From positions 11,584,635-11,648,634 of the forward strand of contig NC_087079.1 of assembly GCF_026151205.1 (NCBI RefSeq): DNA of 64,000 nucleotides, read 5' to 3'. The notes beneath the pieces were generated by a model. That model saw only the letters and a list, made by a program, of their open reading frames with translations. It was not told where the DNA came from and made no database searches. Position numbers and translations under genes: made by a program. Positions 45,401 through 55,250 of the stretch are shown here, in pieces (position 1 is the first letter of the stretch; each line of letters begins with the position of its first letter). The stretch is from Bolinopsis microptera (lineage: Eukaryota > Ctenophora > Tentaculata > Lobata > Bolinopsidae).

Positions 45401-45831
45401 CAGAGAGATCTCCTCTCTGTGGGGTGGTCACACAACGTGATGGCCCTGTTAAAGCTTAACAAATCTCAACATGTGTGACATACTACATAGGTAGGTGACT
45501 TTACTAGTGACAACCCTCTCCCGTTGTGTTTATCTAGTGAGGAACAGTGGTATAAGTTTAATTTATTACAGGGAGTTAAAGTTAGTGACGGATAGAGACA
45601 TATCGTGTTACTCGATATCCTGCAAAGACAAACACAACCTAGGTACCTTACACTGGGTCTTTACATTTTCCCATCATTTTATTTCTTCTGGTACATTTCT
45701 TGTTTACTAATTACATAACATCTTGTTGTAACTTTTAAAAGTTGTTATCACAATATTTAGTGCATACAAAAGTTATATTTTCAGACATAACGATGCAGTG
45801 GATAATTTCACGAAACAAAAACAGAAAATAA
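42498..45831 (+). CDS. ARL8: ARL8 small GTPase
   Basis: Seven exons with consistent phases: 42498-42535, 42660-42744, 42873-42953, 43700-43867, 44117-44184, 45572-45642 and 45785-45831, giving 185 aa, the usual ARL8 length. Seen in order: an N-terminal amphipathic helix [10 protein letters not shown], the P-loop GMQNSGKTT, switch I with [18 protein letters not shown], switch [28 protein letters not shown] (NKxD) and [12 protein letters not shown] (SCK-type G5). ARL8 proteins bind lysosomes through the N-terminus and recruit effectors for kinesin-driven transport. The start is chosen because [13 protein letters not shown] matches the family N-terminus. Introns carry simple repeats, a hairpin MITE and a LINE fragment. 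No lesions. Confidence 0.95.
43587..43685. repeat. Degenerate ATGTAACATGTA repeat
   Basis: Loose tandem array of atgta, gcatgta and acatgtaat units in ARL8 intron 3, ending about 15 bp before the exon 4 acceptor. Confidence 0.6.
44248..44313. mobile_element. Short hairpin MITE in ARL8 intron 5
   Basis: About 66 bp with inverted ends AGTTATAGAACTCCTGAC and GTCAGGAGTCCTATAAATT. The 8-base word ttatggta lies at both edges (44240-44247 and 44314-44321), which fits a hAT-type target duplication. Confidence 0.55.
44860..45097 (+). mobile_element. LINE reverse transcriptase C-terminal fragment
   Basis: An open frame with [21 protein letters not shown] and [21 protein letters not shown] is typical of the thumb and C-terminal part of CR1/Jockey-type reverse transcriptases. 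Downstream sequence to about 45330 continues it in broken frames. It sits in ARL8 intron 5, in the same orientation as the gene. Confidence 0.7.
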
Positions 45832-48367
45832 ACAGCCCTAACACACCCCTCCTCCCCTTCCTACTGACTCTCAAAACTCCTCTGTCAATGTTTATTCCGT
45901 GTTAACAAATATAACCATGTTTTATAGTCTTATTTGGAAAAAGACCAAATCGATGACTTCCAAATTGTTTTGTGCTCAATTCAGGTTTTAAGTTTGATAA
46001 ACTGCTTAGCTTGAGTTTAAATATTGTGTTTCTTGAGTTTTACTATATGAGGTAAAGAACGATTGTGAGCCAATGATACCGCTGGACGATCTGAAATCAC
46101 GGAGTTAAATGAACTTTCTGGTTGTACATTCATCGAAACGATGACATTTTTAAGTTAACGTTAGTTTAACGTGCATAAATGTTTCAGTGTTACATCAAAT
46201 AATAGAGCATGCAATGGTCTGGTAGTTGTTTTGTCTTTTTGAAAATTGGCAACTTTGACGATGTTTTGATTTACGTATCTTTATAATCGTGGTCAGACCT
46301 ACGATTACATGTAGTAAATTGGTGAAATAAAAGTTGCTTTGTCAATTGATTTTGTACGAGAATTTATTATGAAGTTCCTAGTTTTCGTATGGGACATAAC
46401 CAAACTTTAACTGTACGACTAGTAAATATGTCAACTTTATATACAGAGTATTGCTATTTTCGCGCATAGGACGCGCGCGCATAAATATTAGTCGGCTGGC
46501 TGCGCTCATATTGCATATCATATAATCAATAATGAGTCATAATAATAAGTTATAATCATGATAATGTTTCACTCTCCCTGGGACTATCACGCGACCTGAG
46601 CTCACACATTACATGTAACAAGACCCGCAGCTGAACCCAAAATGCAAAAGGTGCGCTCCTCACCTGGGGGATGATGATTAATCACTCGACTGTCACGTGA
46701 CTTTCTCAACCCGTTCTCTTGTCTACAATCTTGCTAGCTGGCTGAACGACTATTCGAAACTCTAACCCTCTTATCTGATCAAATAACCCCTTACCTAATC
46801 CTTAACAAAAGCATACGCTGAAACCCTATACTAACGAGAAATTAGACTAACTTCCTTATACGTACGGTCATTTCACGTGATGATTTCACATACATAGCTA
46901 GGTAGTGCGCCATCGACAGTGAGCCGACTGTGGGATGGTTTTTAGCGCTAATTTCGGCCAGCACAATTTTCTTCAAACAAATAGATATTAAGTATTCTTC
47001 CCGACCTCCGATTGCAACAAAAATTGGTAAGCTTACTCATAGACTTACAAGAAATGTATCCGAAAAGTTTAAAGCATATCCAACCATCAAACATTATGTT
47101 ACAGCTAAAAGCACCGTATTTTGCCCCATTTTGATCACTATATCAACTCCGATATCCACCAAATTTTTCGGACAGTTGTAAAAGCCCTATTGGAAGGTCG
47201 TCACCAATTTTCAGAATGATCTCATTCAAGGAACTGAAGATATATCCAAATAATACGACAAAAATAAACGAATTTGGTCAAATTACGCGACTTTTACATC
47301 TAATTTTGCTCCAAAAGCCGCGCACCATCAAATATGGCACCTAGCTGCAAAACTCACTAATCTTTCCAAAAAGATATGACAAATTTGGTATTGTGAAAAT
47401 TCTCACAGTCTCTAGAAAACAATGGTACAAAAAATTTTAAAATCCGAGCAAGTTTATTTTTATGGTGCACCTCCTAACATAGCCATTTGTATACGCATAC
47501 TGCGTGACGCGCGCTACTGCAAGCGAGAGGGCTTTGGTTAGAGCAACGTGATGATCGAGAAAGTTTTCTGCCAATATTTCGCTAAGGGAGCTGAAACCAG
47601 GTTTTCGATCAAACGCTGCCATTTGTAGTCAAACGTCGCCAACAGTTGCTCTCGTCCAATGAAATCGATGCATTTTGCAAGTTATTATGCACCCAGGAAA
47701 AGTTACCGGCTGGTGGTGGTACTAGAGTTGGTTTAATTTAAACAGACGGCTCGACCTCGCGCGCGACAGCAAGCATGATTTGCACGCGTGGCGCATTCCA
47801 ATGTTCAAGCAGCTACCACGTGACACAATTCAGCCTTGTATCACGTGGTGACCCCCACTGTCGCTTCACTATAGTGGAGCGACTATAGCTTCACTATAGC
47901 TTCACTATAGTGGAGCGACACCCCTGTAGCGTCTTCGACGCTACAGGGGGAGTCGCGCACTTCGCACTGCGCGGCGGGTCATACAACGTACGACAAATTC
48001 AGCCAACCAGAGTACAGGAATCCGCAAAGTTAAAGTTGCAAACTTTTGATCGGCCCGAAAGGGGACTTTTCTGGAGATTTTGAGATAACTCAACAATTAC
48101 GTTGTCTTGAATTTTCCTCCTGGAGAGGTAACGTTACTTTTAAAAGAGGAACATGTTACAAAAAACCGGAAGTCTCCATCTCTTTTACTTTCAAAGTTAA
48201 GCCCCATCCGGTCAGGGTTCCTGGGAGTGTCCGAAAATTTAACGGGTGATACTCGTGACTCGTAAAATATTTGTTCCAACTCAGCTCGGCGCGCGTCCTG
48301 GTAGGTTGTAAACCTACAACCGAAAATACATTGATTTAAGTTGGTTTCAACTGTTATGTCGGGGGCC
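45832..48367. other. Spacer between ARL8 and the giant LTR element
   Basis: No gene is supported. It holds the fourth copy of the GC-rich motif described at 27.4 kb (47485-47545) and MITE copy 3. A 83-codon frame near 46930 has no recognisable features. Confidence 0.45.
47836..47996 (+). mobile_element. hAT-like MITE family, copy 3
   Basis: 161 bp from TTGTATCACGTGGTGACCCC to GTCATACAACGTACGACAA, flanked by exact attcagcc (47828-47835 and 47997-48004). It is longer than copy 2 because of a repeated gcttcactatagtggagcga stretch and a chance hairpin around cctgtagcgtcttcgacgct. Confidence 0.85.
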
Positions 48368-51300
48368 TGTTAAGATGCGTACTCGGGTTTCAGCACGACA
48401 ACTTTACTTAACGGCCTAATTACTGCTCCAAATTCCCATGACTACTAGAGATTATTTATGTATTATATTTCATTAAATTGGAATGGTATTAATTTAACTA
48501 CGTATAATGGGCTCCTTTTAACTAGAGTATGGAAATTCACGTTCCGATATTATGGAATACCTCCCGGCTTGAGACTCACTCAGGGCAGAGTTCAAACCCA
48601 AACTCCCATGTGTACAAGTGTAGATTATGACAATAATTTATGTATAACTATGGACTTCGAACTTTTAGGTTAATTTATGTCTAGAGTTTTAACTTCGAAC
48701 TTTTAGATGAATTTATATCTGGAAGATAACCAATTAAAACAAGGGAATATGGATTGTAAAATAATGCAAGACCAATCCAATAGTACATAAAATAAGTGTT
48801 CCATCTCATGGTAAAGTCCGTTACCCTAAATCAGTTGGGTAGCTGGGTGATCAATGGGAACTGCAGTGTGTATTTATAACGGGGCTGGCTGACTCTCTCT
48901 CTCTGGACGATGGACAGGTACTGGTAGCTTCTAGGATCACTGCGAAATGGAATTGGTAAGAGAACGTAAAGGGGACATATAATTAATTAAGAATCTAATG
49001 ACACGTTAGGTTGAATAAATCAACATATAATAAAACAATACGTAAATACAACGATAACCAATAATTGAATACACAATGTAAATTAAATCTATAAGTGACT
49101 GACCGTGATTGACCTCGTTCTCTCCTAGTCCTACATTCTTTATAACGGCTGGGAACGAGGCACAATCCGCGGGAGGGGTTTGTCCTGAAAAGGGACAAAT
49201 TATAAGCAAGTGACAGATTAATTAATGACAATAATATACTAACTAGGATAAAATTAAACAAGATAAAGTTAAATAGAGTATTCTGTAGAATACGAAATAT
49301 GTAGAACGTATCAATTAATGCTCAATGACTTACGAGATAATAAGGTAGGTGGTGCTAAGGTTGGGACAAGCAGGCAGGTTAGGATAGGGCTCACCCACAA
49401 TATTACCTAGGAAATGATAAACTATTAGGAACTAATTAATAACCAATCGGGAATGACCTTAGTATTACGAACAATGTGAAACAATAATTTGGGAATAACA
49501 TTGCAATGAACAACATCTAATGAATGGGTTACATAATAATAGAACAATACCTCGAGCAACAAACTTCCTAGCTTAGCTGGAATTTACGGAAGTGACGGGA
49601 ACCAATTGCAATGTTCTGGTGACTTCTGGTGGGGATGAAAGGATAAGTATTTTAGTCGCATAATATACTAAGGCTTTTGGATCAATGAACTTAATTCTAA
49701 CCTCACTAAATTAAAACGATCTTTAAGGATACAAACAATAAGGTCAATGATTAAAACAAGGGCTACCAACCTTCTTAATGGACTAGTGACATGGGAGAGA
49801 GAGACAGCACACTAAACCACCCCGGGCCGGAGTTGCTGAAGAAGAGCGATGGCAGAAGAAAAGGCAGTGATAAACTTGTCTTCCATCCTTTTGTAGTCCA
49901 GAGTGTTCCGTGGAAGGGGAGTTGTGGATGAGGCGGTATAGCGCGTTATCCAGGTAGCAACAAACAGGTTATTACAACAGGTTATTGATACAAATCCCGG
50001 TTTTTAAAACTGGTTAAAATACCGTTCCACTAATTGACGAATTCAATAACTCTGTTAATCCAATAATTTCGTTATAAATAATTCTAATAACACTAAATGG
50101 CCTTTCTGACCAATGGCTGCAGTGCTCTGCAGATCTCTCCTATCAGATCTTAATCATATAAATGATCACTTAATTCATCTTAATCATATAAGTTAACACC
50201 TAATTCATTTTTATGAAACCTTATGTTACGAAGAATATTTGCAAATTTACATGGTTTATTTACCATTTTAATCCACATATTTAACACATGAATTGCAAAT
50301 GAACGGCATCACTTGGGACCAACTTGACTTCTCAGCTACTACCTACGTCCTCAACATGTCCCCGATCGATTTTAGGACGTCCCCGTCACAACAAAACCAT
50401 TTATAATTTAAAACTTTATAAAATAATGACCTTTCTTTTTATTTAAAAAAAATTGTACATTTAAAACTAACCGGTACTTTAATTCTTACTTATTTTAAAT
50501 GTGATAACATATAATTAGAAGATAGGAACTTAGTCTCAACCCAAATATCAGGGACACGGAAGATAAGTTAAAGAATCTTTAGTTGCTATACAACAAGACG
50601 TGTTAAATATTGAGAAAGACTAAAGAATAAGGAATAAATTTTGTCCGTATATAGTTTCATCTTAGTACGTTTAAATAATACTTTGTTTTAAAAAAAAAAT
50701 TTTAATAATGTTTAAATTGTTTAATAAATTTTACGATATATTACGATATATTAACGGATGATAGACTTACAACAGTTTATAGGCAACTTAAATTAAAGTG
50801 TAACTAATTACCGCACTAAAATCTATTACATTTATTGAGAAAATTATGTAATGTAACGCGATGGAAGTTATTTAAGCGGTCATTACAGTCCAAACCCTGG
50901 ACACACGACACAAAAGATTCGCTTTCACTCGGTTACATGAAAAGCATTAATAAGATTATACCCTTAAGGTATATTCACAGAACATAGCGGCAATTCTACA
51001 GAATAACCATTCCGTCTGGTCCCAGAAGTTTACTATTTGGTCCAAGCCTTGGCTTGCCATCAGGTTCAAATAAACGTTAGCGCCCCTCGAGATAGAGAGA
51101 CCACCGTGTCACAATTCGTGTTAAAACCACAAAAACTGACTCTATACAGTGTTAGTGTACGAGGTTAGTGTACGAGAAAGAGGTTAGTGTACGAGAAAGA
51201 GGATCTCGACGTGATACAAGGAATCATTACCTTGGATTTGGAACCTTGTTAAAGTCATGTGCCCCATCCCGATTCAATCACGAACTACATGGACTTGTGC

Positions 51301-52398
51301 TAATCCTTTAAACACTCTTTTACTATACCATGTGGAGTATCATTGCCTCGGAACACAGGCCGACATTATATCTTTAAATTATTAAAATTATATTATCAAA
51401 TTTTTAAAAAAAAATTATGTTATCGCTTTACATGCAAGGTTTCTAAAGAAGAAATCTAATCCCAAAGAATACAAGTGTTTACTGGTTGTGGGTGTTGGGA
51501 TGCTCCCCAATTCAGTTCCACGTACCACTAACAGATAATTACAAAATACTTATGTAGAATATTACAGAGACCAGTACTAAGTAACATATCTTTAAATGGC
51601 AAACATTTAAAAGATTTAAATGTTTAATAATTTAATAGTTTTAATAGATTTTAAATTTAAAATTATAAGGTGACCTTCTTAATATTATTATGATATCAGA
51701 TATTTAAATAGAAAAGAGAGGTCGTCTCGACCTTTTAAGAATGGAAGGCGTTGCAATGGTTGAAAGACGAACATGACCTGAAGAAAAATGGGAGAGTCTA
51801 ACTGACTTTGAAGTAGTTACTCACATAGTCTAAATTCATAACTTTAAAAGATAATTTGAAATACATTTTTGCACTAATAGTTTTAATAGATTTTAAATTT
51901 AAAATTATAAGGTGACCTTCTTAATATTATTATGATATCAGATATTTAAATAGAAAAGAGAGGTCGTCTCGACCTTTTAAGAATGGAAGGCGTTGCAATG
52001 GTTGAAAGACGAACATGACCTGAAGAAAAATGGGAGAGTCTAACTGACTTTGAAGTAGTTACTCACATAGTCTAAATTCATAACTTTAAAAGATAATTTG
52101 AAATACATTTTTGCACTAATAGTTTTAATAGATTTTAAATTTAAAATTATAAGGTGACCACCGTGTCACAACACGCGTTAAAACAAAATTGTTAATTTAA
52201 GCTTCTTAATAATATTACTATATCAGATATTTAAATATAAAAGAGAGGTCTCGACTTTTTAAGAATGGAAGGCGTAGCAATGGTTGAAAGACGAGCATGA
52301 CCCGAAGAAAAATGGGAGAGTCTCACCGACTTTGAAGTAGTTACTCACATAATCTAACTTCATAACTTTAAGAGATAATTTGAAATTAAATTTTTGCA
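48368..52398 (-). repeat. 3' LTR (left copy), about 4.03 kb
   Basis: The outer edge is fixed by the repeat of 48368-48786 at 63582-64000. The inner edge is inferred: on the minus strand a purine-rich AGAAGATAAGAATTAGAAG is followed by TGCAAAAAT, and the other end reads CTTAACA, giving a TG...CA LTR. It has no convincing ORFs. It includes three 242-bp direct repeats near its U3 end and a segment (50818-50965) related to 37835-37990. Confidence 0.55.
51634..52395. repeat. Three 242-bp direct repeats in the LTR
   Basis: Units start at about 51634, 51876 and 52118 (taatagttttaatagatttt). The first two are nearly identical. The third is diverged and has a different stretch after the shared ggtgacc (ccgtgtcacaacacgcgtta). 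Each contains gaggtc, ccttttaagaatggaagg and gggagagtct. Their place at the inferred U3 start suggests enhancer-like repeats, which is inference. Confidence 0.8.
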
Positions 52399-52520
52399 CT
52401 TCTAATTCTTATCTTCTTACTTACTTATCATTATTATTACTAATAATTTTTTTTTTTTTTTGTTATTCTTTTTTTTTTCTTTTTTTTTTTCTTTTTTTTT
52501 TTCTTTAAAAAAAAATAATA
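52399..52520 (-). other. Polypurine-tract candidates
   Basis: Between the env-like ORF and the inferred 3' LTR, the minus strand is almost wholly A with scattered G (long A11-12 G blocks at 52448-52505), then AGAAGATAAGAATTAGAAG at 52399-52417. One of these is probably the plus-strand primer site; the last is the best placed. Confidence 0.45.
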
Positions 52521-52555
52521 TAAATTGATTTCATAGGTTTAAACTTTTGATCTAA

Positions 52556-54565
52556 CTAATTTCCCCGAGGGGGAACAGAGGGCGCTACTAGCTGGTTGCC
52601 ATAATAGGCTGTTGCTAAAGGCTGTGGTAAGTTTGATGGAGCGTAAACCAGGTTTGGATACAGTGGGTTTGCGGGTGTGGAATCAGGAACTTGGTCGTAG
52701 GTATGGGGCACTTGTGGTCTTTGTTCCGGGATCTTAAATTTTGAGAATGTATTGTAACAGCTTTTGCCCATCAGTACAGCAGTTAATGCAAACGCTGCAT
52801 ATATCAAAAATTTAAGCCAAGATGGCAGGGTAAATGCATCGGTTGCCCATTGTTTAACAGAATCCAAGGATGGTTCAAAATTCTTTTCTAATTCTTGGAT
52901 CCGTTGTTGCTGGGTATTTATAATTTCGGAAATTTTCTCTGTTCCTAAAGAGGGGATGGAGAATAATGACATCAAATTTAAATAAGCCTTCTCGTTACTG
53001 GTGGACATAGCGATATGTCCATGGTTTTCCGCATTAATTGGGGAATAAACGACTGTTTTATTAAAACTGACCGCGGAAATATTAGTTTGCCATGAAATGA
53101 AGAGTGCTCCTGAAGGAGGGGTGGAGATAGTTTTCATTAAAGCTGAAACATAAATGTCAAGCTTGTGTCTAGGTTTATCGTATACTATATCAATGGTAGG
53201 GCTCTGCGTTCTTATCAACAAACCCGAGGAAGATGTCAGATAAGAGTCAGGTTGGACAGGACGTGGGCATTGAATTAGCTGGCAATGAAATTTATCCATT
53301 TCTGAAGATGTCCGGTTATCTGAGTCTAAGTGATGTAACTTGATACATTCATCCATTGGGATCATATCAAAAGCAGTATTCGGACATATTTTAACATTTC
53401 CGAAGGTGGGGCAATGTAACTCCCTTCGGAGTGCAAATAATTGGGTCCCATGTAATATTGCGACACTTGGCATATCGTACCTCAAACAAGTGTCGTGGTT
53501 GCTGTCCGGTGTCTGTGCCCAAAATCCATTTTGTTTCACTGTAAAATAGGGGTAAATCGGGTCTCGCCCGAAGTCAGGGTAAGTAATAAGGAAGGTAAAT
53601 TGTAAGTTATCGAAGTCCGCGTTTAATATACTCGCCATTGCCGATTGATAGAGAATATTAGGGTAACGCCCTAATATTTCGGAAGCTGAGTCAGCCTGAT
53701 CCTCTATAAATTGTCGCAGCAGACTCGGTTTGATCAGGGTTGGCGTTAAGCGCCCATAAGTTTGGCCTTGGAAAACGAATTGTAACAGTTTTTCTACCTC
53801 TGATATAAGTTCATTAGCCCATTGCATGTATGTGAAATGTTTGGCCCAGCATTCAACATTAGATCTGATATCTTCTATTTTAACAGTCATTTCTTCTATA
53901 TAACTGAGGACACTATGTTGGGTATCTAGTACAACATCAAGCTTATTAGTAGTTAATTTAAACTGGGTTTGTAGTTCCAGGATCATCTGTTCCTGGTCAA
54001 TCAGATACTTATCTATACGTTCAATTTCGTGTGTATTATATCCAGCTAACCCTAATGCAGCCGTACCAATTACAATTGCTGTACCTGCAACAGCATATGC
54101 CCCTATTCCCACAAATCGTTTTCCTCTACCTAGTGTGTTACTCTGGTTACTCATGCCGTGAATTTGACAAATCTCCGGGAGGTTCGGTCTCTCAAAAATA
54201 GTGCATATTTCGGCACTGGTGAACATATTTTTTGCTTGGAATATAGCATAGGTAATCTCTCGGTATTTCTCCATTGTTTTGTTGAATTTTTGGTCAACCA
54301 TGTCCAGCTCTCTCTTACAAAAGTCATTTTCAAAATTATTGTTGTATGCTAATCTGTTTAAAGTTATAATAGCAGTCATCAATTTCATTTGTGGATGGGC
54401 AAATATTGTCCCCTCTCTCTCGAAAACTAACCCTCGATTTGGTATAACTATGTAACTTGTCAGTGCATCTAATTCTTTCACATCAACTCCTCCAACTCGT
54501 GAAATAAAGAATGTCAGGGTGATCAATGTCCAAATAAGCCGGGAGAGCTTAATTGGTCTGTCCAT
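52556..54565 (-). CDS. env: Env-like membrane glycoprotein of the LTR element
   Basis: 669 aa, complete ORF. A hydrophobic signal-like segment lies at residues 8-24. A basic RGKR at 147-150 resembles a furin site, and is followed by a glycine/alanine-rich hydrophobic stretch (151-175) like a fusion peptide, then heptad-type sequence (about 178-235). A single transmembrane helix (about 583-601) precedes a proline-rich tail of about 68 residues containing LYPNL. Several NxS/T sites lie in the ectodomain. This architecture resembles class I fusion envelopes of errantivirus/baculovirus-F type; the family placement is inference. It is the last ORF before the 3' LTR, the usual env position. It would be expressed from a spliced RNA. 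No breaks seen. Confidence 0.8.
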   Translation of the reverse strand: MDRPIKLSRLIWTLITLTFFISRVGGVDVKELDALTSYIVIPNRGLVFEREGTIFAHPQMKLMTAIITLNRLAYNNNFENDFCKRELDMVDQKFNKTMEKYREITYAIFQAKNMFTSAEICTIFERPNLPEICQIHGMSNQSNTLGRGKRFVGIGAYAVAGTAIVIGTAALGLAGYNTHEIERIDKYLIDQEQMILELQTQFKLTTNKLDVVLDTQHSVLSYIEEMTVKIEDIRSNVECWAKHFTYMQWANELISEVEKLLQFVFQGQTYGRLTPTLIKPSLLRQFIEDQADSASEILGRYPNILYQSAMASILNADFDNLQFTFLITYPDFGRDPIYPYFTVKQNGFWAQTPDSNHDTCLRYDMPSVAILHGTQLFALRRELHCPTFGNVKICPNTAFDMIPMDECIKLHHLDSDNRTSSEMDKFHCQLIQCPRPVQPDSYLTSSSGLLIRTQSPTIDIVYDKPRHKLDIYVSALMKTISTPPSGALFISWQTNISAVSFNKTVVYSPINAENHGHIAMSTSNEKAYLNLMSLFSIPSLGTEKISEIINTQQQRIQELEKNFEPSLDSVKQWATDAFTLPSWLKFLIYAAFALTAVLMGKSCYNTFSKFKIPEQRPQVPHTYDQVPDSTPANPLYPNLVYAPSNLPQPLATAYYGNQLVAPSVPPRGN

Positions 54566-54683
54566 GACCTTAAAATGGAGTTAAGTTAACAATGATTCAT
54601 AACTCTTGCCTAAATTTTAATTACAATTATGGATTTATAACTATATATATATATATTATATTTTATAACACTAAGTTCGGCCT

Positions 54684-55022
54684 CTACATGTTTCTAATAT
54701 CATAGACACGAATTTTAGCCCATGCCAAATACATTTCCTTACCATCATCTGTTAGTGAGTTTCGTGCCAACCTTAAGTCTATCAATATAAGGTTTAGAAT
54801 CTTTAAAACGTTTCTACAAAATCGATATTTGGACGATGAGAATCTTCGTTTTGATGGGTCATTAGTTAACAGTAAGGAAGTAATAACTTTTTTTAAGCTT
54901 TTAACGAATATAGTGATCTTTATAGGGATATCTGGTGCGTTTGGCAGGCTTGCATTTTCTATTTCGGCAATACCCTCTCTAACGTAGCCTTGGATGCCAT
55001 ACTTCAGAAATATCGAATACAT
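54684..55022 (-). CDS. Small ORF between pol and env
   Basis: 112 codons, in the gap between the pol stop (55251) and env start (54565). Basic and leucine/isoleucine-rich, with no family I recognise (for example RFCRNVLKILNLILIDLRLA). It may be an accessory protein of the element or part of a spliced env leader. The ATG at 55022 is the first in the frame. Confidence 0.45.
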   Translation of the reverse strand: MYSIFLKYGIQGYVREGIAEIENASLPNAPDIPIKITIFVKSLKKVITSLLLTNDPSKRRFSSSKYRFCRNVLKILNLILIDLRLARNSLTDDGKEMYLAWAKIRVYDIRNM

Positions 55023-55250
55023 ACTGTCAAGTGTTAATTGTGTTATGCAAGTGAGGACAGAAAAATATAAGATATCAGCGTTATTGATTGATAAGATTTT
55101 ATTAAGTTAAAATAATGAAGTGACAATTTGAAATAAAACACGGTGAGTCCCATGAAAGATTATATAATTATTAGTAGTCTTTTTAAGAAAGAAAATATTA
55201 TCATGTAATTAGTGGAACAACATACGTTAATTACATTTACAGAAACTTTA

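Noticed and set aside
46930-47181. 83-codon ORF downstream of ARL8
   Set aside because: Lies in repeat-like sequence and lacks any motif.
48458-48673. 71-codon ORF present twice (also 63672-63887)
   Set aside because: It is in the LTR; the duplication is the LTR pair, not a gene family.
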